A program made the translations under genes and the position numbers. Shown piece after piece: positions 1 through 7,183 of a DNA stretch of 64,000 nt. The DNA is from Limnohabitans sp. B9-3 (GTDB lineage Bacteria; Pseudomonadota; Gammaproteobacteria; Burkholderiales; Burkholderiaceae_C): assembly GCF_002778325.1 (NCBI RefSeq), contig NZ_NESI01000002.1, positions 1 through 64,000 on the forward strand, written 5' to 3'. The notes below the pieces were generated by a model that saw only the letters and a program-made list of their open reading frames with translations, searched no databases and had not been told where the DNA came from. How positions within the stretch are numbered: the stretch's first letter is position 1; each line of letters opens with the position of its first letter.

Positions 1-1
1 C

Positions 2-91
2 GCCAAGAAGTGGACGATGCCGGTGCAAAACTGGAAGCCCGTGCTGAACCGATTTACGATCCAGTTTGAGGGAAGGATGCCGACGAATTAA
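2..91 (+). CDS. IS256-family transposase, C-terminal end (partial)
   Basis: Open frame entering from the left edge and stopping at 89-91. The last 29 residues (AKKWTMPVQNWKPVLNRFTI and a GR-containing tail) match the typical C-terminus of IS256/Mutator-type DDE transposases: W-T-x-P, then N-W, then a short F-x-G-R ending. The catalytic part lies outside the window. It is followed directly by an IS256-type terminal repeat, which supports the call. Whether the full element is intact cannot be seen. Confidence 0.75.
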   Translation, partial: AKKWTMPVQNWKPVLNRFTIQFEGRMPTN

Positions 92-100
92 CACTCGCTC

Positions 101-127
101 CGTTTACACAAAATTCGGGACACCCTC
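101..127. repeat. Right terminal inverted repeat of the IS256-family element
   Basis: The segment ends in TTTACACAAAATTCGGGACA followed by CCCTC. Read on the minus strand this is GAGGGTGTCCCGAATTTTGT, the usual tip of IS256-family elements. It begins about 10 bases after the transposase stop. The exact outer base is uncertain by one or two positions, and the matching left repeat is outside the window. Confidence 0.65.
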
Positions 128-136
128 TCTTATGGA

Positions 137-161
137 GGTTCGAGCCCCATCAGCCACCCCA
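137..161 (+). pseudogene. tRNA 3'-end fragment (tRNA-His-like), possible att site
   Basis: GGTTCGAGCCCCATCAGCCA followed by CCCCA reads as the 3' part of a tRNA: T-loop TTCGAGC (139-145), 3' T-stem strand CCCAT, acceptor 3' strand CAGCCAC, discriminator C, and CCA at 159-161. A C discriminator with GUGGCUG as the implied 5' acceptor strand points to tRNA-His. The rest of the tRNA is absent: the IS256 end sits about 10 bases upstream, and the 5' T-stem strand is wrong (GGAGG where GTGGG or ATGGG is expected). It is either a tRNA gene cut by the IS, or the duplicated att end of an island integrated at a tRNA. Confidence 0.5.
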
Positions 162-170
162 ATATCCATG

Positions 171-210
171 CGCTCTAGCGACCTTTTTGGTTTCTAGGGC
201 GTTTTTATTT
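171..210 (+). terminator. Rho-independent terminator behind the tRNA fragment
   Basis: CGCTCTAG (171-178) pairs with CTAGGGCG (194-201) with one G-T wobble. An inner ACC/GGT pair closes a T-rich loop, and TTTTTATTTT follows. This is a normal tRNA-gene terminator, so a real tRNA transcription unit probably once ended here. Confidence 0.6.
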
Positions 211-404
211 TCGAGCCATTTAGGGCGGATGTAAGACTGATTTTTACTAATTGAGGCACTAAAGTTTTTTCTGTCAAACCCTGTAGCCCAACTGTTGCAA
301 ACTTATTGATAGACCAACTTCCATGTATCAGGCATCTCCATATGGCATGGGATGGAGCTTTTCCTAGATCTAAGGCCTCAGTCTTCAGGTTTTAGGAATG
401 CCAC
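211..404. other. Intergenic, nothing recognised
   Basis: AT-rich spacer between the terminator and the convergent end of the phosphatase gene. No convincing reading frame, repeat or promoter was recognised. Confidence 0.5.
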
Positions 405-1943
405 TCAAAGGTCAATACAAACAACCGTAACGTCGTCTCTGCGGTCCTGTATGCCGCGCCAAATATTCATCGCCATTGACAAATCTTCCACAACCTCATG
501 AACAGACTTGTCTTGGGTCGACTCAAAAACTGCATTGGTTCGAGCGTAACCAAAAGATCGCAGTCTTTCTCCGCCTCCGACTTGATCGGTCAACCCATCG
601 GTGGTGATGAGCAAGCGGTCTCCGACAGAATAATCGATGTGATGAATCGCCATTGGAAGGTCTGCGCTAGGCTTGGCTGAAATGCCGTTGCGGGGAGACT
701 CTACCCAATCGAGCGCCTTTTGGGCGCTCCGATAATGCATGACATCGATACCTGCAAGTCCCAACTTCAATTGACGAGATTGGGGCACTTGTTGAATCAA
801 AACCAAATCGCAGCCGTTGGCAACATCGCTGTTTTTATCGAAACTGCCAAAGGACTGAGCTAAGGCCTGGCCTATGCCAGCGGCTGCAGCCTCTAACGAG
901 CAAAACGGATTTTCTGCAAACAATCGGGTCAAGGTGTTGCTCACCAGCATGGCGGTCATAGCCCCTGGCACACCGTGTCCAGTGCAATCTATAACTGCTA
1001 ATGTCACTGGCCCAGACGAATCTTCGGAAGACAACCACCACGTGTCGCCTCCGATGGTGTCCTTGGGCTCCCATAGAACCGCAAAGTCTTTGAATCCATG
1101 CTTAGGGCTCACTTTAGGCAATTGATTCAGCTGAACTGCTGCCGCATAACGAATGGACTCCATGGTTTTTTCATGGACCCGTTTCAGAGCCTGTTCTTGT
1201 TTGAAAGTTTGGTCTAAAGCGGCTTTAAGTAGGGCTTCTCGGCATTCAAGTCGGTCCGTCAGCGTGCAGAACGCCTGATTTTGGTCAGCGGCCATGGGCT
1301 TGATGACCAAGTCATAGAAATACTCAGAGTGAGAATCCAACTCTTGGGTTAGATCTTTGTTGATGGCTATTTGAAAATCCCAGCCTTCTGGCAAATACGT
1401 GCGTAAGTTAAATTGATTGACGCCCAGGCTCCACATAGCATAGCTCTTGGGCAATTTAGTGTTAACTTGCAAAAGGTAGTGAAGTGGCAAACCCGATGGA
1501 TGTCGCAGCGTAAAGGTCCCTACAGGGTAATCGGCGTTCAAAGTGGATGCTGACAGAATCTTGCTCAACCCTTCACAAAAAGCTTCTAAATAGGTTTGAA
1601 AAAATTGGTCCAGTTCAAGAGGACTGGTTAGCAGCGTGTCATCGAACTTGATCGCGCTTAGTCGAAGCCAAACCGGAGATTTGTGCATATCTTCGATCGA
1701 AAAAAATTGCCTAGGCGATTCCCATCCAACCCAAGTCAATCCAGCTTCACCAAAACGTTCGTAAACGGCTTGAAATAAGTCCACTCGGAGCTGATTTGGG
1801 TAAAAACCCGATCTGTCGATCGAGTCAATGTTGTGCTTTGCCAAAACTGTCTCACCCAAGTGGTTGAACTCTTTGAGTGTTGCAACCGCTGATGCAAAGA
1901 AGGCCCCAGAGACCATCACCGAAGAGTTTGCTAAATTAATCAT
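405..1943 (-). CDS. SpoIIE/PP2C-type serine phosphatase (SiaA-like)
   Basis: A 512-residue protein whose last about 230 residues are a PPM/SpoIIE phosphatase domain. Metal-binding signatures are GGD at 298-300, DCTGHGVPGA at 319-328 and a C-terminal TTDGLTDQ. Residues about 225-270 look like a coiled-coil linker. The first about 220 residues form a sensor-like domain that I do not recognise, and no membrane segment is obvious, so it is probably cytoplasmic. This differs from Pseudomonas SiaA, which has a membrane sensor and HAMP. It is last in an operon with SiaB-like kinase, SiaC-like substrate and cyclase genes (32-base gap from the cyclase). The expected role is dephosphorylating the SiaC-like protein, opposing the kinase. 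The function in the switch is inferred from context. Confidence 0.8.
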   Translation of the reverse strand: MINLANSSVMVSGAFFASAVATLKEFNHLGETVLAKHNIDSIDRSGFYPNQLRVDLFQAVYERFGEAGLTWVGWESPRQFFSIEDMHKSPVWLRLSAIKFDDTLLTSPLELDQFFQTYLEAFCEGLSKILSASTLNADYPVGTFTLRHPSGLPLHYLLQVNTKLPKSYAMWSLGVNQFNLRTYLPEGWDFQIAINKDLTQELDSHSEYFYDLVIKPMAADQNQAFCTLTDRLECREALLKAALDQTFKQEQALKRVHEKTMESIRYAAAVQLNQLPKVSPKHGFKDFAVLWEPKDTIGGDTWWLSSEDSSGPVTLAVIDCTGHGVPGAMTAMLVSNTLTRLFAENPFCSLEAAAAGIGQALAQSFGSFDKNSDVANGCDLVLIQQVPQSRQLKLGLAGIDVMHYRSAQKALDWVESPRNGISAKPSADLPMAIHHIDYSVGDRLLITTDGLTDQVGGGERLRSFGYARTNAVFESTQDKSVHEVVEDLSMAMNIWRGIQDRRDDVTVVCIDL

Positions 1944-1975
1944 GCATTCATTCCTTGGGAGATGGCGGGCAATTT

Positions 1976-3022
1976 TTACGAAATTTGATTGGCTACAGCA
2001 CGCAGTTGTTGTGCCAATTGTTGGCGTTCAGAAGCTGTCATGATGGACAAATCAAGATCAATGTTGACCCCAGCCTGGTGGCTCAAGGCGACGGTTTTAT
2101 GAGTCTGTCTCGGCTTGAGGCCCAATACCGCGAAGGTTTTCACATCACGAGCAATGCCCTTCATTTTTACGGGCTGGCGCTCTTCCACTTCAACTAAATC
2201 TTGTACGTAGCAATAGGTCTCATAGCTCATCAAAATACCGCCTGGATCTGAATGGGCTTCCAAGCGCTGGGTCAAATTGACCTCGCCGCCGATGATGGTG
2301 TAGCTAAGCCGCTGGTCACTGCCAAAGTTACCGACATTGCAATAACCCGTGTTGATGCCAATTCGAATCACAAAGGGGTTTTCAAAACCCTTGTTTTTCC
2401 ATCTGACTGCAAGGTCTTTCATTCGCGCTTGCATTGCCATGGCCATCAAAACACAGGCTTGAGCGTCTGCCTGATGGCCTTTACTTTCGGGGTCACCAAA
2501 AAAGACCATCATTGCATCGCCAATGTATTTATCAATGGTTGCGCCATGGGCCATCGCAATCTCGGTCATTTCCGAGAAGTACTCATTCAAATACTCGGTT
2601 AATGCTTCGGGTTGAAGCAGATCTGACGTAGCCGTGAAGTCGCGAATATCACTGAAAAAAACGGTGAGTTTTTTTCGTTGTGTGGCTACCTTTGACTGGT
2701 AGGTCCCTGACAACAAAGCCGACATGATTTGAGGTGGCAAATACTTTGCCAATTGTTGCGAGAGCAATTCTTGTGTCTGCCTTTTAAGTTCTAGCTCCTG
2801 GGTTTGGGCCTTTAGGTTCTGGTTCAATTTGACCAGCCGCTGCTCTTGACGGTCAGAGTGCCTCAGCAAATTTTGATTTTCATTGAACAAACTCACAAAA
2901 CCCTCAAACAGCCTTTGGGCGAAAGGTTTGAGTGTTTTTAAGTCCTGAGACTCAAGAACGGCTGACCCCTCTGAAATCAGAGCCTTTTCTCGGTCATATA
3001 AATCAAAAGTATCTTTGTTCAA
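1976..3022 (-). CDS. Class III nucleotide cyclase, predicted adenylate cyclase
   Basis: A 348-residue cytoplasmic protein. A predicted coiled coil covers about 45-95, then the pre-cyclase motif KYLPPQ, then a class III cyclase domain (about 115-300). The two metal-binding aspartates are D125 (FFSDI) and D169 (IGDAMM). The purine-selecting pair is K165 and T242, the combination expected of adenylate rather than guanylate cyclases. N249 and R253 complete the transition-state set, so the site looks intact. Its start overlaps the siaC-like stop by 4 bases, giving coupled translation. In Pseudomonas the equivalent place in the module is held by the GGDEF protein SiaD. cAMP output and activation by the SiaC-like protein are inferences. 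Confidence 0.85.
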   Translation of the reverse strand: MNKDTFDLYDREKALISEGSAVLESQDLKTLKPFAQRLFEGFVSLFNENQNLLRHSDRQEQRLVKLNQNLKAQTQELELKRQTQELLSQQLAKYLPPQIMSALLSGTYQSKVATQRKKLTVFFSDIRDFTATSDLLQPEALTEYLNEYFSEMTEIAMAHGATIDKYIGDAMMVFFGDPESKGHQADAQACVLMAMAMQARMKDLAVRWKNKGFENPFVIRIGINTGYCNVGNFGSDQRLSYTIIGGEVNLTQRLEAHSDPGGILMSYETYCYVQDLVEVEERQPVKMKGIARDVKTFAVLGLKPRQTHKTVALSHQAGVNIDLDLSIMTASERQQLAQQLRAVANQIS

Positions 3023-3393
3023 GCGGAATGCGTGTTGATGGTTAAATTTGGGAAGCGGTCGATGAAATCCTCACCCAGTTCTTGCATGATGTCATCGTCC
3101 TCATCTGCCGACCACTGAATGGAAACATTCTGGCCCTTTTTTCGATACTCATCGAAGCCTTCAAAGATTCTGAATATTGCTTTGATGCTGGAACTGTTGA
3201 TGTAGATGAGTTGGATCTCAACGTCCAAATTGCCTATTGGCGATTCAACCAAGCTGTTAACAGCTTGAATGACTTGTCCATAAAAAGCCGAAACGTCTTC
3301 AGGGTAGGACTCTCCTTTGATGCTTAACTTGGCAGGCTGCGAAGTCAAAATAATCTCAGGCGTACGGTCGGTGGCGGCAATGTTCAGCAACAT
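3019..3393 (-). CDS. SiaC family regulatory phosphoprotein (DUF1987)
   Basis: A 124-residue acidic protein of the SiaC/DUF1987 family. In the known Sia system SiaC is phosphorylated on a Thr by SiaB, dephosphorylated by SiaA, and in the unphosphorylated form binds and activates the output cyclase. The family core LIYINSSSIKAI is visible. The first Ser of the NSSS stretch is the likely phospho-acceptor, where the Pseudomonas protein has Thr; this alignment is by eye. The gene lies between kinase and cyclase and overlaps the cyclase start by 4 bases. The partner swap (nucleotide cyclase instead of diguanylate cyclase) is an inference from gene order. Confidence 0.8.
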   Translation of the reverse strand: MLLNIAATDRTPEIILTSQPAKLSIKGESYPEDVSAFYGQVIQAVNSLVESPIGNLDVEIQLIYINSSSIKAIFRIFEGFDEYRKKGQNVSIQWSADEDDDIMQELGEDFIDRFPNLTINTHSA

Positions 3394-3401
3394 TTTTGTC
3401 C

Positions 3402-3923
3402 TTAAATGGTCGCGGCCAAGATGAAATCAACGGTATGTTTGTCGACATCAACAAAGGCGTAACTGATGGGTTGGCTGGATCGTCGAGCAATTTCTAACAG
3501 CCCTAAACCGGCTCCAGGCCCCTCATGTTCGTTCGAGCTGGACATGCCTTCGCGATAAAGTTGGCGGATGGTTTCTTTGTCGGCGTTTTCGATTTGACTG
3601 AGTCGCTCTCTTAGTTCAAAGGTGTCCTTTTGAGCGATCCGATTGCTGCACATGATGGTGACCTGACCCTCTTCTTGGGTGATCAAGATCATGCCCGATG
3701 TGTCTGAATCGTCCCCACCATGCCAAATCAAGTTTTGCACACCCTCCATGAAAACCGAAAAAATAGTTTTAGAGCGTTTTGGATCATCTTGAGCCAACAT
3801 TCGGCTCTTTAGCAAATCAGCCAATGTCAACATCAGATCATCAGAAACTGCGCCGTTATAGGCCATGATGACCTTGTGAGTTCTTAGCTGGTTACGCAAA
3901 CCAATTGCTTGATCGAGATCCAT
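3402..3923 (-). CDS. SiaB family protein kinase
   Basis: A 173-residue single-domain GHKL-type kinase. The N-box-like segment FMEGVQNLIWHG and a glycine lid GPGAGLGLLEIARR are visible; no sensor or membrane segment is present. The start at 3923 was chosen because AAAGGGG lies 7 bases upstream; a longer frame begins at 3956. It is the first gene of the minus-strand operon, followed after 8 bases by the SiaC-like gene. The expected role is ATP-dependent phosphorylation of that protein, turning the cyclase off. SiaB-family membership is fairly clear; the signal it senses is unknown. Confidence 0.8.
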   Translation of the reverse strand: MDLDQAIGLRNQLRTHKVIMAYNGAVSDDLMLTLADLLKSRMLAQDDPKRSKTIFSVFMEGVQNLIWHGGDDSDTSGMILITQEEGQVTIMCSNRIAQKDTFELRERLSQIENADKETIRQLYREGMSSSNEHEGPGAGLGLLEIARRSSQPISYAFVDVDKHTVDFILAATI

Positions 3924-4239
3924 GCTGGTGCCCCTTTGGGTAAACAGGTCTAACAAATCGTTTGCATTTTAGTAGCAACCATCAATGCACTTAAAAACTG
4001 TACACACTCAAATGACCTGCCCGCAGATCATTTACTGCGTTGAGTTGAGCATAGCTTGCTTGGCTAATTTGGAATGCCTCACTCACAGTGAATGACTGAT
4101 CGGGTGCGGTGGCTCATCATTCAGTTTGTCATCTTTCAAGTTTTTACTTAGCTGCAATCAATATGGATGCGGGCTGTGCTGTCTGTGCCGAGTGAATCAC
4201 TGACATAAAATAGTCATATATTTCCAATATTATTGAACT
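3924..4239. promoter_or_regulatory. Divergent promoter region of the sia-like and ars operons
   Basis: An AT-rich spacer between the divergent siaB-like and arsR genes with no plausible gene. Close to arsR, 4214-4236 holds an imperfect dyad (TCA-x-ATAT and ATAT-x-TTGA around TTCCA) directly upstream of the ATG, the place and base composition expected of an ArsR operator. No Shine-Dalgarno is evident before arsR, so it may be leaderless or weakly translated. The operator call is tentative. Confidence 0.4.
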
Positions 4240-4566
4240 ATGGAAGACAAATTCGTCATCAGAGCATTAGCGGCGCTAGCTCAACCCAATCGTCTGCACA
4301 TCTTTCGCTCGCTAGTGGTGAAGGGCAGTGAAGGGTTGACGCCTGCACTCTTAGCTGAAGAGCTAGGTATGCCAGCAAACACGCTTTCATTTCACTTGAA
4401 AGAGTTGATGCATGCCGATCTGATTTCTCAGGAGCGCAGTGGCCGTCACTTGATTTACCGAGCTCAGTACGACCGCATGAATGCTGTACTGACGTATCTG
4501 TCGCAAAACTGTTGCCAAGGGGAAGCCTGCGAGGTGAGTCCTGAGGAAATTTGTAAAACCTGTTAA
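4240..4566 (+). CDS. arsR: ArsR family arsenite-responsive repressor
   Basis: A 108-residue winged-helix ArsR/SmtB protein. The recognition helix region (about 40-70, MPANTLSFHLKEL) is followed by the wing. The C-terminal tail carries a cysteine cluster (NCCQGEAC, then CKTC), typical of the ArsR subgroup that binds As(III) with C-terminal cysteines rather than the helix-4 CVC site. It is first gene of the ars operon and probably represses it until arsenite binds. The start ATG lies directly beneath the candidate operator. Confidence 0.93.
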   Translation: MEDKFVIRALAALAQPNRLHIFRSLVVKGSEGLTPALLAEELGMPANTLSFHLKELMHADLISQERSGRHLIYRAQYDRMNAVLTYLSQNCCQGEACEVSPEEICKTC

Positions 4567-4582
4567 GTCTGAGGAATCCAAA

Positions 4583-5086
4583 GTGACTGATGCAAAACCA
4601 TTGAACGTGCTTTTTCTTTGTACCCACAACTCGGCTCGTAGCATTTTGGCTGAGGCATTGCTTAACCATTTAGGCAAAGGAAAATTCAAAGCCTTTTCTG
4701 CTGGTAGCAGTCCTAAGGACAATCAAAAACCGAATCCAATAGCCATTGCCACTCTTGATAAAGCGGGAATCTCAACGGATGGTTTAACCAGCAAAAGCTG
4801 GGACGTTTTTGCAACATCTGATGCGCCACATATGGATTTGGTGATCACGGTTTGCGACAACGCAGCAGGCGAAGTTTGTCCCTATTGGCCAGGTCAGCCT
4901 GCCACAGCTCATTGGGGATATCCAGATCCATCTGAGACAGTTGGAACTGATGAGCAAAAACTAGAAGCTTTCAAGCAGACGCTGCATCAAATCAAAAGAC
5001 GTCTTGAACTCTTCACAAGCCTACCTTTGACAAGTCTCAACAAGATGGCTTTGGAAAATACAGCGAGAGAGCTGGCGAAAAAATGA
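4583..5086 (+). CDS. arsC: Arsenate reductase, low-molecular-weight phosphatase type
   Basis: A 167-residue ArsC of the LMW-PTPase fold. The P-loop CTHNSARS gives the CX5R active site (C13, R19). Further cysteines in the CDNAAGEVCP stretch suit the disulfide cascade of thioredoxin- or thiol-coupled arsenate reductases. It reduces arsenate to arsenite in the cytosol. The start is GTG with GAGGA 7 bases upstream; the C-terminal extension beyond about 140 is longer than the minimal fold. The stop overlaps the aquaporin start (ATGA). Confidence 0.93.
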   Translation: MTDAKPLNVLFLCTHNSARSILAEALLNHLGKGKFKAFSAGSSPKDNQKPNPIAIATLDKAGISTDGLTSKSWDVFATSDAPHMDLVITVCDNAAGEVCPYWPGQPATAHWGYPDPSETVGTDEQKLEAFKQTLHQIKRRLELFTSLPLTSLNKMALENTARELAKK

Positions 5087-5748
5087 TCCATTGGAGACGA
5101 TACCTTTCGGAACTAGTTGGCACAGCCGCCTTGTTGTGTGCGGTGATCGGCTCAGGCATCATGGCCGAGCAATTGGCAGGTGGGAATGTAGCCATCGCTC
5201 TTTTAGCCAACACGCTCGCCACCGTCTTTGCTCTTTATGCATTGATTGAAACACTTGGGCCTATCAGTGGCGCTCACTTCAATCCCGTCGTATCAATGGT
5301 TCTTGCGTTTCGCAAAGATTTGGCACGTCATCATTTGATTGGCTATGTGATTGCGCAACTCATAGGTGCTGCATTGGGCGCGTGGGCGGCACATGCAATG
5401 TTTGAACTTGAAATACTGCAATGGTCCACGAAAGTGAGAACCGGTCCAGCACAGTGGTTTGCTGAGGCAGTCGCTACGTGTGGCTTGCTGTTCGTGATCT
5501 TGCGATCGCCTGAAGGCAAAGCATCTTCTATCGTGGCTTGCTATATCGGAGCGGCATATTGGTTCACTGCCAGTACATCTTTTGCTAATCCAGCTGCTGC
5601 CTTCGGACGCATGTTCACCAATACATTTGCCGGTATCGCACCCTCTGACGTACCTGCCTTTGTGGTTGCGCAGATAGTTGGCGGATTCCTTGGACTGATG
5701 CTCTATTCGTTATTGAAGTCTGAGCATCATCACAGTCATAGTCATTGA
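5083..5748 (+). CDS. aqpS: Aquaglyceroporin-type arsenite channel (AqpS-like)
   Basis: A 221-residue MIP-family membrane channel with about six transmembrane helices and the two half-helix motifs, NPV at 67-69 and NPA in TSFANPAAAFGR. It sits between two arsC genes. In Sinorhizobium-type ars operons an aquaglyceroporin replaces the ArsB/Acr3 pump and lets arsenite made inside leak out downhill. No pump gene is present here, so the same logic is inferred. The C-terminus is His-rich (EHHHSHSH), possibly metal-interacting. The start overlaps the preceding stop by 4 bases. Confidence 0.85.
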   Translation: MIHWRRYLSELVGTAALLCAVIGSGIMAEQLAGGNVAIALLANTLATVFALYALIETLGPISGAHFNPVVSMVLAFRKDLARHHLIGYVIAQLIGAALGAWAAHAMFELEILQWSTKVRTGPAQWFAEAVATCGLLFVILRSPEGKASSIVACYIGAAYWFTASTSFANPAAAFGRMFTNTFAGIAPSDVPAFVVAQIVGGFLGLMLYSLLKSEHHHSHSH

Positions 5749-5757
5749 GAAATCTAA

Positions 5758-6174
5758 ATGGTCAAAATTTTTCATAATCCTAAGTGCGGCACATCTCGCA
5801 ACACATTGGCGCTGATTCGTAACTCAGGCATTGAACCTGAGGTGGTTCTGTACTTGGAGACACCTCCTTCAAAAGAACAACTCAAGAAGTTGATTTCTGA
5901 CATGTCCACTCCAGTCAGGGATGTGCTTCGTCAAAAGGGCACGCCTTATGAAGAGCTCGATTTGGGAAACGAAAAATGGTCTGATGAACAACTGTTGGAC
6001 TTCATGATGGCGCACCCCATTTTGATGAACCGTCCAATTGTGGTGACTTCAATAGGCACAAAGTTGTGTCGTCCGTCGGAAGCGGTGCTCGATATTCTTG
6101 TGGATCCACAGCGTGGTGCGTTTACCAAAGAAGACGGTGAAGTCGTCATCAACGAAAAGGGTGAGCGTGTCTAA
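5758..6174 (+). CDS. arsC: Arsenate reductase, glutaredoxin-dependent type
   Basis: A 138-residue protein of the ArsC/Spx fold. The catalytic Cys is C10 in [11 protein letters not shown], with downstream arginines (MNRPIVV, CRPSE) that bind arsenate in the E. coli plasmid enzyme. It reduces arsenate using glutathione and glutaredoxin, a lineage unrelated to the LMW-PTP reductase two genes upstream. It lies 9 bases after the channel gene and overlaps the arsH start. Confidence 0.93.
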   Translation: MVKIFHNPKCGTSRNTLALIRNSGIEPEVVLYLETPPSKEQLKKLISDMSTPVRDVLRQKGTPYEELDLGNEKWSDEQLLDFMMAHPILMNRPIVVTSIGTKLCRPSEAVLDILVDPQRGAFTKEDGEVVINEKGERV

Positions 6175-6889
6175 AGTCACTGATGCATTGCCCAATCTTG
6201 ATCAATCCTGCTTCAAGATACCTCAGCAACAGTTGTCAGTGTCTCCGCAGGTGTCAGAGCATCCTCCAAGAATTTTGATGTTGTATGGTTCTTTGCGTGA
6301 GCGTTCTTACAGCAAGTTATTGACGTTGGAAGCAGCTAGGTTGCTTGAGGCTATGGGAGCCGAGGTGAAGGTGTTTGATCCATTGGATTTACCTCAACCT
6401 GATGCTGCGCCTGATACACATCCAAAGGTAAAAGAGTTACGTGAGTTGGCTGCTTGGTCTGAGGGTATGGTTTGGTGCTCTCCAGAGCGTCATGGAGCCA
6501 TGACGGGTATCCTGAAAAGTCAGATTGACTGGATACCTTTGTCATTAGGCGCTGTTCGTCCGACTCAAGGAAAAACCTTAGCTGTGATGGAAGTCTGCGG
6601 TGGTTCGCAATCCTTCAACGCCGTGAACCAAATGCGAATCCTAGGGCGCTGGATGCGGATGCTCACGATTCCAAACCAAAGCTCAGTTGCCAAAGCATTC
6701 TTAGAGTTTGAGGAAGATGGCCGGATGAAGCCTTCGGCGTATTACGACAGGGTGGTTGACGTGATGGAGGAATTAGTGAAGTTCACGCTCCTGACCCGAG
6801 ATATCGCACCTTATCTAGTGGACCGCTATAGCGAGCGCAAAGAGTCAGTTGAAGAGCTTTCTAAAAGAGTAAATCAGAAATCCGTTTAG
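6167..6889 (+). CDS. arsH: ArsH NADPH-dependent FMN reductase
   Basis: A 240-residue flavodoxin-like ArsH. The FMN-phosphate loop [10 protein letters not shown] and the family stretch [20 protein letters not shown] are clear. In other bacteria ArsH oxidises trivalent methyl- or aryl-arsenicals and acts as a quinone/azo reductase. The GTG at 6167 was chosen because a purine-rich AAAAGGG lies 6 bases upstream and the length matches the family; GTG at 6161 is the alternative. It overlaps the end of arsC by 8 bases and is last in the operon. Confidence 0.9.
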   Translation: MSKVTDALPNLDQSCFKIPQQQLSVSPQVSEHPPRILMLYGSLRERSYSKLLTLEAARLLEAMGAEVKVFDPLDLPQPDAAPDTHPKVKELRELAAWSEGMVWCSPERHGAMTGILKSQIDWIPLSLGAVRPTQGKTLAVMEVCGGSQSFNAVNQMRILGRWMRMLTIPNQSSVAKAFLEFEEDGRMKPSAYYDRVVDVMEELVKFTLLTRDIAPYLVDRYSERKESVEELSKRVNQKSV

Positions 6890-6970
6890 TTTGTCCTGCG
6901 TTGCAGGGTAATCGTCCCCTAGAACCAAAAGCGTGAGAAATAGATTTTTTCCCAATGGAAGAGGTTCTGC

Positions 6971-7165
6971 ACGAAGAGATCAAAATTCAGCGATAGCCAG
7001 ATCATGGACGCCGTCAAACGGGTTGAGGCTGACATCGGCGTTCCGGCCATCTTGCAGACGCGAGATGGCCAAGAAAGCAGTCGTGGAAAGAGGTGTTTGC
7101 ATACGAGTCGCCTGCTATCGCTACAAGCGCAAGCACGAGGCTGAGAATGCTGATGACAGCTTCGG
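6971..7165 (+). pseudogene. IS3-family (IS51-group-like) transposase remnant
   Basis: Frame 6971-7049 reads TKRSKFSDSQIMDAVKRVEA then DIGVPAI, the N-terminus of an IS3-type OrfA helix-turn-helix protein, lacking its ATG. Frame 7047-7163 reads RREMAKKAVVERGV, then VACYRYKRKHEAENADD, the N-terminus of OrfB. The two are fused by an internal deletion, and OrfB has a second small deletion (VAC joined to CYRY). No catalytic DDE region or ends remain. It lies exactly between the AT-richer ars region and the GC-rich block to its right. Confidence 0.7.
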
Positions 7166-7183
7166 TGCCAAGGTTGGAGCTGC

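Noticed and set aside
137-161. tmRNA 3' end
   Set aside because: The T-loop and CCA could fit, but the acceptor strand CAGCCAC with C discriminator fits tRNA-His better and no tag-peptide region can be seen on the left.
498-1125. Plus-strand reading frames inside the phosphatase gene
   Set aside because: They are antisense shadows of a clearly conserved minus-strand gene and show no domain of their own.
4259-4722. Minus-strand frames across arsR-arsC
   Set aside because: Antisense to two well-conserved genes; no recognisable protein features.
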